NCBI GenBank assembly: GCA_027886185.1
Contig: WOAB01000563.1
Location: forward strand, 9,858,001-9,922,000
Direction of reading: 5' to 3'
DNA from: Rheum nobile
Lineage: Eukaryota > Streptophyta > Magnoliopsida > Caryophyllales > Polygonaceae
Length of the DNA stretch: 64,000 nt
Below, one piece after another: positions 49,165-59,515 of this stretch; positions within the stretch are counted from its first letter, which is position 1, and each line of letters begins with the position of its first letter. A program made the translations under genes and the position numbers. The notes beneath the pieces are model-generated. The model was not told the origin of the DNA. It saw only the letters and a program-made list of their open reading frames with translations, and did no database searches.

Positions 49165-49418
49165 GGCCCGCCTCAATTAGTTAGCATTAGATGCGGGCCT
49201 TATCCTGGCCCGCCTCTAATACTTTAGTGGGAAATGTTTTTTCGGATACTTGTTGAGGCGTATATTAATTTGCCCACCTCAAAAGATGTTTTTGAGGCGT
49301 ATAAATTAATTATCCACCTCAAAAACCAAAAAAAGTGATTGCCTAAGTCGTTGTTGAGGCGTTTTGAACTATGTACGCCTCTAAAAGGGAGCAGCAAAAA
49401 GTGTTTTTTCCACTAGTG
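49165..49418. repeat. CACTA right end, outer copy
   Basis: 254 bp, the true outer terminus, followed by the TAA target duplication. It differs from the inner copy at scattered sites (for example TGCCCACC for TGTCCGCC). Confidence 0.85.
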
Positions 49419-50629
49419 TAAAAATATGTGTTGAATGTTTGTTTTTAATTTACATATACAATTAAACCGATTCTTTTTAATTTATACGTATTTATGTAGG
49501 TCATTGGACAAGCATTGCATTGTCTAAATCCTTTCCATGATGCGGAGGAAGAACAATTCTACAACATGCGCGACGTTGTACGACATTGCATTCAAGACTT
49601 CAGACCCTTCGAACATGGCAATGATGAGGAGGGCGACGAATATTAAGATGCATATGTTTTCATTTGGTACTTTGGTTGTATTTTAGGGAGTGTCGCACAG
49701 TTTATGGAATTATAGTTTCTTGATTAGTTTTATGATGATAATCAAACTAATTTGGATGTCTTTGCCTTAACTTATATATCGCACATTTGGTACTTTGTTA
49801 GTAGTTGTTCTACTACTTTTTTCAACGTTGTCTTAAAGATGCAAACTTCATAATACATTGGCCAAATTTCCCTTACCTTGTCAATCATGGCTTGTCGGAC
49901 GATCCTCCATTGTTCCTGCCCGATGCCTATTTGATCTGCAACGGCTCTGTATCCACAGTTTCCATCACCAACAATATCAAAGTAACTGTTCAAGTGTTCA
50001 TGCATACACCACAGAACTATACCCTTATACGGCTCAAAGTCTTTAATGAAGGACTGTGGAGCATGATAAGGTGGTGGAAACATTTGACCTACTGTATTCT
50101 TAGGAGCTCTAACCTGAGATGGCCTCAAAGGAGTGGTAGGAGCTGTAGGGCTTGGTGAAGGTGTACTAGTGGGCTTTGGTGACCTACCTCGTTGCTTATT
50201 GGGAGGTGTCCCTTCCATCTCTTTGTATGTGTACTCCCATGAAAAAGGATGTCTTTTAGTGCTATCTTTGTTTGGAGCTCCCATTGGCCGCCCCTTATGC
50301 CTCACAATAGTCGGCTCTTGCAGACTGGTCCCCTCGGGGCGAGCGATGTCGTAAAGTCGCGAGACACATTTTTCTTGATCATCTGTTGACAAATTGGGGA
50401 ACTAATTCGTATAAAATTGATCCATCAAAGATCTCGCGACTTTGCGCTTCACCTCAGCCTCACCTTCGTCTTACACTTCTGACAAACTCAACTGTCTCCA
50501 AAACGGATGCAACGCTGAAGGTTTAATAGGGATTGAACTCGTCACATTTCTAGCGATGTCATGCACACACGGCAATCCATCTCTCACCCTCATCTGGCAT
50601 GTGCATGTACTGTCATAAAATGGATTTTC

Positions 50630-50870
50630 CCCTTTTCTGTATTCCTCAGTCAATCGGTCAAGTGCAACCTTAGATACTTTGTACTTCAACAACTTGAAAA
50701 CATCAGCCCATGTCACAAGTGTCATCATGTTTTGTGCACTCTCGTTGAAGGTCCCCTTGATTTCATTTACTTGGTTTCTCATCTTTGAATGATATTGACC
50801 GAATATTGTGTCTAGACTACCATTTTCTGTATTCCTCAGTCAATCGGTCAAGGTCCCCTTGATTTCCTCC
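50630..50870. repeat. Short duplicated segment in the OTU-transposase remnant
   Basis: TTTTCTGTATTCCTCAGTCAATCGGTCAAG-type sequence occurs at about 50633-50663 and again at about 50823-50852. GGTCCCCTTGATTTC also occurs twice, near 50750 and 50852. It looks like a local duplication followed by deletion. Confidence 0.65.
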
Positions 50871-51099
50871 ACCTGCTACCTTACGGACGGAATTTCACTA
50901 CGAGCAAAACAATCTAATCCCGACATATGAGATTGTTCAGGCGCCATAGGTTCGCCGAACAACCCAAGTGAGAAGGACGGTAGTGCCATGTCCCACGCAT
51001 CATTCAGGAACAGATTGTTAATACCGTTGTTCACGATATTGTTCTCCTATTGAAGTAAAAAAACAAGTTAGCATAGAAGCATGTAAGAATCCAGTTTCT

Positions 51100-51245
51100 G
51101 TCAAACAAATCCATCCGTGACGAATAGACACATTCCATCCGTCACGGATGGTAGCACCTCATATGTCACGTATGAAGTGCATCCATATGTGATGGATGAA
51201 TGACATTCATCCGTGACGGATTGAACAAGTCCATCCGTCACGGAC
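51100..51245. repeat. Cluster of ATCCGTCACGGA words near the MULE-2 right end
   Basis: Near-palindromic words (CATCCGTGACG, CATCCGTCACGGATGG, CATCCGTGACGGATTG, CATCCGTCACGGACTG) sit in an intron of the transposase gene. They resemble the 40500-40625 cluster. Confidence 0.75.
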
Positions 51246-51932
51246 TGTTTTTCTTTCAAAAAACAGTCGTCGAACAAAGTTCTTGCACTTGCAATGATCT
51301 AGTAAAAATTCAGTATAACAACGCCAAACACTCAAACATGCAGTTTTGCACACAAAATCTTCAACTTTTTAGTACAACTTAATCAAAGATGAAATTTTTA
51401 TGAACATGCAGTTTTGCACACAAAATTACCTTATGAAAGTGTTTGCTTTTCCCAAAGAACAACTCAAACATATACATTCACAAGAAAAAATCATATAATT
51501 CTTAACTTTTACTAACATATAAAGTAAAAGCTTAAAAAACATACCTCATTGTAATTATAACTCTTTGAAACATCTTCTCCACCATTGAAGTTGGAAAAAT
51601 CATCTTCATTTGCCATGAAAAAGAACTATTGGAAATGGAAGATGTGTTGTGGGAGAGAAAGAGAAGAGTGATGGAGAGGTTTAAGGTTTAATTTTGGCCG
51701 TAATATTGATGAGATATGACGGGGTAGTTAATATTGTTAGAGTAACATTCAATTTTCTGGCTGTTTACTTCGTTCGTGACGGACCATGTGCATCCGTCCG
51801 TGACGGACCAAAGTGATCCATCCGTCACGGACGAATCACCTTGATCCGTCACGAACGGATGCACATGGTCCGTCACGGACGAAACGGTGCGTGAAATAAC
51901 AATTCCACCCCGTACATGAAATAGAAATCATG

Positions 51933-54710
51933 TAAAAATAACATAAAAGCATTCTGATTTTCATATCTAACATCAAGTTTTTAAAATTAAAAGTTTGATT
52001 GTAGATTAACTTGATATGAGAGTTTTCTGCATCAATATTAAACTGCAAAGATTGAGTTTTTAAATAAAAAGTAAATATTTGGAGATCTTTTAATGTAAAA
52101 TAAAAAAATATAAGTAAATATGTTATGTGATACTGAGCACATTGAATAAATCATATTAGGAACTCAACGCGCAATCATCACCGAATCGAATTGATAACTT
52201 AATTTTGAGATATTATATGAAAATGATTTTTAACTAAAGCTATTTATCTATATAACGCTTTACTTTGGGTTTTTGATTTTTTTTTTTTAACTAATTTAGT
52301 TTGTTGTCGTATTATATGTGAATTTTCTGAAAACCAATCCATCAATTTATTAACGGTTAAAGCAATTAGTACTACTTAAAATATACATGTTACTTTTGTA
52401 ATTTTTTTTTTAAAATTTGTAAATCTAATTTGTTTCATCTTATCAAAACTTGGAAAAAGATGAAAGTACTCTAAAGATTCATTAAACATTAAAATTATCA
52501 AATTAAAATTATAAGTTAGGGGAAGTTTAATTAATAATTAAAGTGGACCTACTCTTATATTTATTTTAAAAGTTACATGATGTGAAGGATAATGGTTGAA
52601 TGTGGTAACACATAAGCGGATTGAACATGATGATGACACATACGAAAAGGAAAAAAGGTGAAGTAATTAGAGATCATATTTAATTTTTTTAGAAAGATTT
52701 TGAATAATGATTATTTTCATGAGAAATTTTTAAAATCTCCTCACAAATATATGTTGAAAAGAAAAATAATGTACTTAATTTTGTAGTATTATTGGTGAGA
52801 AATAATTTTTAAAAAGGTGAAGTGAAAATTTCCTTTGCAATAACAGATTTAGTTTTTATTTTGAGTGTATTTATTATCATAATATTTCTAATATATTATT
52901 TTTCATAATTTTGTAGTATGGTATTTTACCTCGTTATTGATTTATCAATTAACTGATATACACCTTATACATTAAACATTTTAGTAATTAACAATATATG
53001 TGAAATTTAGTTATGATGATTTAACAATTATCAAAATTCGATATTAAAGGACATCATTAACAATGGATCAAAAAAAAAGGGACATCATTAACACAATGTC
53101 ATTCTGTCAACATGTATACGGATAAAATCTCAACCTAAAAGAGATATGTTAGTTAGGGTTGAAAAAATGAATATTATTATAAAGAGAAATATTTTAGGGT
53201 TAGAAAAGTTGTAAATTAAAGTAGAATTTGGATATCAAATTGTAACAACCTAGCTAACATACGTACGTTATCTCCTAAAATCACTAACACAATAATCAAT
53301 AAAAATAATAAATTAATTATCAATCTATAATAATCTAATTAACAAACTAATAAATTAATTTTTAATCCAATAGTAGTTCAATGAAGCATATCTCAACGAT
53401 GAAGCAGCATGTACTTTGGGAGAGGTCGACCATGGTGCTAGGGATATGAAATTGGTGCCATGAATAGAAGGAGATTTATAAAGATATGAAATTGACGATT
53501 TTTAGAGCATATATTATAATTGATCAATGTATTGACAAAAGTCATTTAATTTATTAATCAAATAAATTTGATTAATAATGGTTTGTTGTTCTATTCACAA
53601 CGGCTTATTAATTATTTATAATTAATATCTTTTTTAATCAAGTAATTAATTAATATTAAAATTTTAATTCTGGTGGACCCACTCTATATTAATAAGATTA
53701 TAAAGTATTATGTTATAAATTTTTTAAAGGCTAGATGATTTGGCGGATTATGGTTGGATGAATAATGACATGTAAACAAATTGAATGTAGTGACGACACA
53801 TGTAATTTAAGTCTTTTCTTTAATATATAAAATATATATAGATATAGATATAGATATAGATTTAAATCTAGCCAATTTATTAAATTTGATATTATTTTTT
53901 TTATTTTTTTCAAGAATATTGATTTTCTTTTTAATCTACTGATGGATATGAAACATGATCTGATGGAGATTTAAAATGGTTTATATTTTTTATGCTATTC
54001 AGCATATATTCTGGAATTTTTGAAATCAAACTATAAGTAAAAAATGTCAAAAAAATGTATTCACCCAAAAAAATGAAGTCTATAACAATATTGTATGATT
54101 AATGTCACGTATATACTTAGAGGGACTGTCAGACTGTGTGTGGCTGGTTCAATTTCACCGGTTTATTGCGTTGCGTAGGCCATATATATTGGGCCTCGTG
54201 GGCTCATAATAGGAATCTTTTTTTTTTTGGTCATGTATAATAATAATAATAATAGGAATCTGTAGACCATGTGCAAAGCAAACATAAATTAACACATAAA
54301 AAGGAGAATTTTGGGTACATTGACCTTAATAGTTTTCAATTAATAAAAGAGATATCTATTAGTTGTTAGGGTTTAAGGAGTAGGATTTAGAGAGAAGAAT
54401 CCATTTTTATTAAGGGTCTATTAATTTAAAAAAAAATTGTCAAAAAATTATTTACCTAACTCACATCATAAAAACAAGCCCAATTCAAATATAGCCAGTT
54501 CAAGGAACGTAGGTTTTGACAACATAAGGACACAAAACATAATTAGGAGAGTAGCACACTAAACACACCAAGCTAAGATAGTACTACACACCAAGAAACT
54601 AGAACATAAAGCTTCCAAACATAGTGGATTGAAGCAAACAACAAACAGTCTTATGCTTCAATTTTTATTTAATTGAAAATTCGCATCCAAACTTGATCCA
54701 CCATTCCAAA
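51933..54710. other. AT-rich intergenic spacer between MULE-2 and RNase H1
   Basis: No gene. A diverged pair of ~130-bp repeats lies at about 52535-52670 and 53665-53815 (both with GTGGACC...CACTC/TACTC and TGGTTG[AG]ATG). A GATATA run is near 53836-53862 and an AAT run near 54237-54254. Bases close to 54710 are likely RNase H1 3' UTR. Confidence 0.5.
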
Positions 54711-55301
54711 TCACCCATCCACCTCATACTCACCATCTGCAATTACAAAACAAACAACATATAGTAAATCTTGTTTAAATTGCAATGAATCAAGGACTAA
54801 TCCAGCTAAACTAATTAAGAAACTCACCTCGAAGACCAGCACCCCGGTTAGCTTCATAGTCAGCATCACGATTATACTCCTTTTATTTAATACAAGAAAA
54901 CAGATTAATTACTCCGTATTAATACAAATATATATGTTTAGCATAAATTTAATTATGCTGGGAACATGCTGAGAATCAAATGTCTTGAAGCTACTCCTGA
55001 GACTCGAAGTTTCCCTGTTCAGGGTTTGCAGGTTTGGGTTCCTAGTCTGATATTCACCAGTTATCTGTTTCAACCATATAATATAAAGTATATAAAAAGT
55101 CGACAAGGAGGCAAAAAAGATATATACAACAATTAATTTTGAAGTACACTTAATTACCTGTTTGTGGACAAGTTCGGAATCGCCTTTGACGGTAACGTGC
55201 TCGTATCCACGGTCTCTGGCGACTTCGAGGCCTTTGTTGAGAGCCTTGTACTCAGCAGCATTGTTCGTACCGTAGCCGAGTCCTTGGCGTACTCGGATTG
55301 T
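54711..55301 (-). CDS. Plant RNase H1, 3' exons only
   Basis: An enzyme that cleaves RNA in RNA-DNA hybrids. Exons: 55301-55158 (TIRVRQGLGYGTNNAAEYKA ... VTVKGDSELVHKQ), 55064-54966 (ITGEYQTRNPNLQTLNRE), 54879-54828 (EYNRDADYEANRGAG) and 54736-54711 (DGEYEVDG, stop). The RNase H catalytic Glu (NNAAEY), second Asp (GDS) and last Asp (NRDAD) are visible. The first Asp is in an upstream exon that is not in this window. The donor after the second exon (CAT/GTTCCC) is weak, and its use drops the two or three residues usually seen between H and EYN. The upstream exons, if kept, lie beyond MULE-3 to the right. Confidence 0.8.
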
Positions 55302-55372
55302 CTAAGTAAAAAAAAATAAAAATAAAGTTTGTTAGGAGATTGATCGAATTTAAAAGTAAAGAAACTCAAGAT

Positions 55373-55374
55373 AA

Positions 55375-55405
<31 letters not shown>
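55373..55405. repeat. (TA)n microsatellite at the MULE-3 junction
   Basis: About 15 TA units directly precede the GGAACGCTCGGG start of MULE-3. The element seems to have landed beside or in a TA run of the RNase H1 intron. Confidence 0.9.
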
Positions 55406-55407
<2 letters not shown>

Positions 55408-55752
55408 AACGCTCGGGTAAAACGGTTGTTATGGTAAAACGGAAGTACTAATGTAGAGCGTCGGATTGAAGTTGATGGATGGTTGGATTGATGGGTTGTA
55501 GGATAGATATTGTAAAGCCCTAACTACCAAATCCAATCAAATATGGATATTGTTAATAAAAAATAAATAAATTGGGTTGTTATAGGAGAGAGAAAAAGGA
55601 TATTATTCACCTTCCTAATCGGTTTTGCTCCATTACCGATTTCAAAAATTACGGTTTTCTTCTCCTCCTTTGACGATCATCATACAAACCCTGTACGTTC
55701 TTCATCCAGCCAAAAAAATTCGTGAATATCCAAGAGCACATTTCGAAGCAAC

Positions 55753-58700
55753 ATGAATCTAGGTATTAATAAAGTTTTTTATTTTTATGAAAACCCTAAT
55801 TCCTAATCTTCTTGCTACGTTGATCTTGTACTATTTCAATCTATTTTCAATTAAATACTGCTATACAAGCTTTAGTTTGTACATGTAGAATTTCGGCTAG
55901 ACGAAATTGAGCGTCTTGTTTGGTAAGAACTGATTAGAAAGAAACGAACTTCATATTTTATGTGCGAATCTTCACGCATGTACATGGGTGATATTCACAC
56001 AAGCTGTATTCATATTCGTAATTTAATCTCATGCTTTCTGAATCAATTCTTCTATCTGCGATTATTTTTAATCTATTGAATATACCAGTTTGTTGCATAA
56101 GCAGTAATCGAAATTCAGTTTGTTGTATAAACAATATTTGATATTCAGATTTTAATAGACGAAATTGAACGTATTATATTGTATTGATATTCATATATCA
56201 TGTTCGCATGTTCATGCTTATTCTTATGCGATATTCACACAAGCTGTATTGATATTCGGGTATTAATCCGTTGCTATCTGAATCTATTATATTATCTTCG
56301 AATTGTTTTGATCGGTGAATATCGCATATTCAAGTTGGAAAAAGAAGATTAATGTGTAAACAGTAAATGATATTCATGTAAGATGTTATGATAATCACGG
56401 AATTCATATATTGATATCGGCTAGTAGAAATTCATTAAAACATTGTGGATATTCAGAGTTTAATTCGCATATGGTGAGCATAAGCGATATTCAAACAACC
56501 TGTATTGATATTCATGTGTTAGTTGTAAGTTGTTGTCTGCATATTCCTGTTTTGTGTATGCATATTCATATCTCTTTAGTCGGTATTCATAGAAGTGTAT
56601 AGCCGATATTAAAACAACTTGTATTGATATTCATGTGTTAGTTGTAAGCTTTTGAAATCGATTCATGATATTGTATTTGATGGATTATGTACATCATGTT
56701 TGAAAGTAAACTAATTGTGATAGAACGATATTCATGTATCGATTATTAAATATTCAATAATTATAATATCGATAATCATACAATTAAATGATATTCCCGC
56801 TTTGTGTATGCATATTCAGACCACTTTATTTCGATAATTAAATCGATATTCATTTAAACTGTACAGATATTCATGATTTTTATTTCGATATTCAGGTGAT
56901 AAAAAAAGGATCCACTCTAGCGAGGATGACAACTTTGAAAGCTCTGAGGAAGATATTGATGTATCCGATAATGAGCTTTCCCAAGAAGAAGAATCTGAGT
57001 TTGTTTTTGGTACAGAGTGTCTTGTTGACCCGGATGATAGGAATCTAAATTACTGGATGCCGCTATGTCCTGAGTCGTTTAAACCGGCAGTGGGTAAGAA
57101 GTTCAAGTCCATTGCTGAAGGGGAGGCTTTCTACCGTGAATATGCAGCCCTTGTTGGTTTTGATGTCCGATCAAGCACAACCCACAAGTTAGTCCGGTCA
57201 GATGTTGTGAAATTGAAGTACTTCCTTTGCACAAGAGAAGGATTTAAGAACTCATCTAATAGTACAGGTCAGCGTAAAACAACTTCTAATAGAATAGGCT
57301 GTGAAGCAAAGATGACAATAAAATTTTGTGGAGTAAGTGATTATGTTGTGGACAAGTTTATAGAGAAACACAACCATGATATGATGCCTAACACAGCAAA
57401 GCATTTTCTCAAGAGTAATAGGAAGTTGGACATTGGGCACAAAAAAATCATGTTGAGTTGTGCAAAGGCAAATCTCGGACCAATAAGATCTTACAAGTTG
57501 ATGAAGGAGATTGTTGGTGGATACGGAAACATGAGAGCAATGCCAACTGACTTCAAGAATTTCAAGAGGGATTTGATGTCTAACATCACAGCAGCTGATG
57601 CACAAATGGTGATCAATAGGTTCTTGAAGAAGAAGGAACAATGCAATGCCTTCTACTTTGAGTATCATGTAAACGATGATCAACAATTGACACGGTTATT
57701 TTGGGCTGATCCTATATCACGTAGGAACTATGCTGCTTTTGGTGATGTGGTATCATTTGACTCAACGTTCAACACCAACAAGTATTTTTTAATTACGCAG
57801 ATTTGGTTATATTATTAGACGAATCCGGTGATATTCATAAATCGTTATGTGATATTCATGCAGATACTGCATGGTGTTTGCACCTTTCACAGGAATTGAC
57901 AACCATAAAAAGAGTGTTACCTTAGGTGCCGGTCTGGTTATGAAGGAGGATGTTGCTTCTTATGAGTGGTTATTCGAAAACTTTATTAAGGCTATGGGTC
58001 ATGCACCAAAGATTATGGTGACAAATCAAGATCCTACAATGAAGGTTGCTATAGGAAATGTGTTGCCGCAAACTAAACATCGCTTGTGTATGTGGCACAT
58101 CATGGAAAAGGTGTCCAAAAAGGTTGGTGTGAAGAAAATTAATTCACCTAATTTCAGGAAGAGATTGGGTAGATTGGTTTGGGATGATAAACAAACCATC
58201 TCTGAATTTGAAGAGGGATGGAAATCATTTGTGGTTGAGATGGAGCTTGTGGAAAACCGGTGGTTCCAAGATATTTATAATATGCGCTCAAATTGGATCC
58301 CACCCTATTTTATGGATATTGTGCTCGGAGGGTTGGTTCGTACCACATCAATTTCGGAGTCTCAAAACAGTTTTTTTGGTTCGTATTCAAACAGGAATTT
58401 TAGCTTGGTTGAATTATTAATGCAATTTGATAGTGCTATGGAGACCCAACGACACCATCAGCTGAGGAATGATATTGATTCTGATACAAGGGCACACGTG
58501 TTAAAAACACCGTTGTTGATTGAGAGACACGGATCAGAAGTATACACTCTAAAAATGTTCTCTCTTGTACAAGAAGAGATATCAACAGCATGTTATGTTT
58601 GTTCTGTTACAAGTGAGAATCCAGGTATGGTATTTGTCTTGATATTCATTAAATCTGTAATGATATTCATTTGTTAATAACGACTTTGTAAATCTTGCTT

Positions 58701-59515
58701 CATGATAAACTGGATATTATATGATATTCGTGTACTGTATGTACATATTCATAACCAATGTAGCGATATTCATATAATGTTTAATGATATTCATTCAATA
58801 CTGTTAATAACAATCTGCTCTCCCTTGAATACGCAAAAGTAGTAAATGAATAACCCGTTTTGCAAATACAGGTGAAGGGCATGTGACATACACGGTGAAG
58901 GAAGGGCGATGTGATTACTTCGAGGTAGATCGCAGAGTTTGTGACAATTTCACCACATGTAGTTGCATGATGTTCAACCGAATTGGGCTACCTTGTAGGC
59001 ATGTGTTTACAGCTTTGAAATGCTTCGGTCTAGACAGTATTCCAGAATCCCTAATATTGGACAGGTGGACTAAAGGTGCAGCCAGAAAGGTGAAGAGCGT
59101 AATGGCTAATGATGTGTGGGAACAAAGTGTGCTTATAGAGGAGAAGCAGTGTATGATGAATGAAATGTGGTCAGTTATATACTCTTGTGTTGGCCTTGTG
59201 GAAGATGATAAAGACAAGATAAATGAGTTTCTGAACACATTGAAAAAAATGAAGGAAACTCTCTCTGCTCAAGATGATGATACCCAAAGAGATGAAGACG
59301 TCCAAAATACAATGGTTGAGAGTTTTGCAGGAATTAATGCACCCAACGATGTCGTCGTAATGCCTCCCGGAAAAGCAAAGAATAAGGGTAGTGGTAGGAG
59401 GATTATGGGTGGAAAAGAGAAGGCAATCAATGAAATGAACAAGGGAAAGAGAAAATGCAAAAGGTGCAACAAATATGCAGGGCATGACATCAGGAATTGC
59501 AAGGAACAATTATAG
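55753..59515 (+). CDS. FAR1/FRS-type MULE transposase, apparently intact
   Basis: Exons 55753-55762, 56896-57781, 57864-58624 and 58872-59515 join in frame to 766 residues (MNLG/DKKRIHSSEDD at the first junction, NK/YCMVFAPFTG at the second). Acidic N-terminus; FAR1-type zinc-binding DNA-binding domain at about residues 78-170 (FYREYAALVGFDV ... GCEAKMTIKF ... KHNHDM); DDE transposase core with D292 (SFDSTFNT), D355 (TNQDPTMK) and E464 (SISESQNS); SWIM finger C582, C584, C594, H596; C-terminal CCHC knuckle 748-762. All key residues are present. Domesticated FRS genes are similar, but the Ulp1 neighbour and motif arrays point to a mobile element. Confidence 0.88.
55763..56895 (+). repeat. First intron packed with GATATTCA words
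   Basis: Exact GATATTCA occurs at 55990, 56230 and many later points, all on the plus strand. Longer repeats contain it: GCGATATTCACACAAGCTGT near 55988 and 56228, and TGATATTCATGTGTTAGTTG near 56507 and 56627. The intron ends in CGATATTCAG, so the motif forms the splice acceptor. Confidence 0.85.

Larger units (their letters stand above)
42882..49418 (-). mobile_element. CACTA (En/Spm-type) transposon with captured DNA
   Basis: Starts CACTAGTGGAAAAA and ends TTTTTTCCACTAGTG. The flanking TAA at 42879-42881 and 49419-49421 is the 3-bp duplication typical of CACTA elements. Subterminal regions carry many GAGGCGGGC / GCCCGCCTC words, likely TNPA-type binding sites. The TNP2 transposase is on the minus strand. 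It contains two solo LTRs and a duplicated right end (48291-48545 and 49165-49418) with 619 bp of filler between. It entered an intron of the PMD gene just after the splice donor CAG/GTAA at 42877. Confidence 0.9.
40796..49646 (+). pseudogene. Plant mobile domain (PMD / MAIN-like) gene, broken
   Basis: Exon 1 begins MDNETRFDRHRRRNTF at 40796. A second exon starts near 41112 (YQSWYVPHAPEQPSGW), a third near 41486 (ERETLTFQYRHEQLKKW) into the PMD core: MPFGEMTITLLDVYMILGL, then GSGTLAFMYRSLGECSW. More exons lie near 42250-42390 and 42485-42877. After the CACTA insertion the last exon is 49500-49646 (IGQALHCLNPFHDAEEEQ). Stops: TAG and TAA in exon 1, TAG near 41660, and a frameshift at a T run near 41965. 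PMD proteins occur both as silencing-related host proteins (MAIN family) and as MULE or retroelement cargo. Here the element context makes it cargo. It is now dead. Confidence 0.75.
49772..51616 (-). pseudogene. MULE transposase remnant fused to an OTU protease domain
   Basis: Exon 1, 51616-51545 (MANEDDFSNFNGGEDVSK), and exon 2 from 51046 (ENNIVNNGINNLFLND) give an N-terminus. The transposase core is absent. From about 50800 to 50471 come the transposase C-terminal part and a SWIM-like finger (STCTCQMRVRDGLPCVH). Then a Pro/Ser linker and an OTU-type cysteine protease domain with DGNCGYRAVADQIG (catalytic Asp and Cys) near 49970-50010. Stops at about 50885 (TAG), 50475 (TAA) and 50420 (TAG) interrupt one continuous frame. 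Fusions of a FAR1/MULE-type transposase with OTU are known from plant genomes. The expected role is transposition plus, presumably, deubiquitination; inactive here. Confidence 0.75.
39997..51932. mobile_element. MULE-2: Mutator-like element with PMD and OTU genes
   Basis: The left end (39997: GGTCATTGCTATTTCACG, then TTGTTATTTACCGCACCGCT) matches the reverse complement of the right end (CATGATTTCTATTTCATG, then TTGTTATTTCACGCACCGTT) for about 75 bp with small gaps. The octamer TAAAAATA flanks both sides (39989-39996, 51933-51940), but it is AT-rich and could be chance. Both ends carry TCCGTGACGGA words. Cargo: a PMD gene (+) and a transposase/OTU gene (-), convergent and both broken. The CACTA transposon at 42882-49418 is inserted in the PMD gene. 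The transposase core is missing, so the copy is non-autonomous. Confidence 0.72.

Noticed and set aside
39997..51932. A 9-bp exact target duplication for MULE-2
   Set aside because: Only the octamer TAAAAATA is shared, and it is AT-rich. I keep the element call on its terminal repeats and treat the duplication as uncertain.
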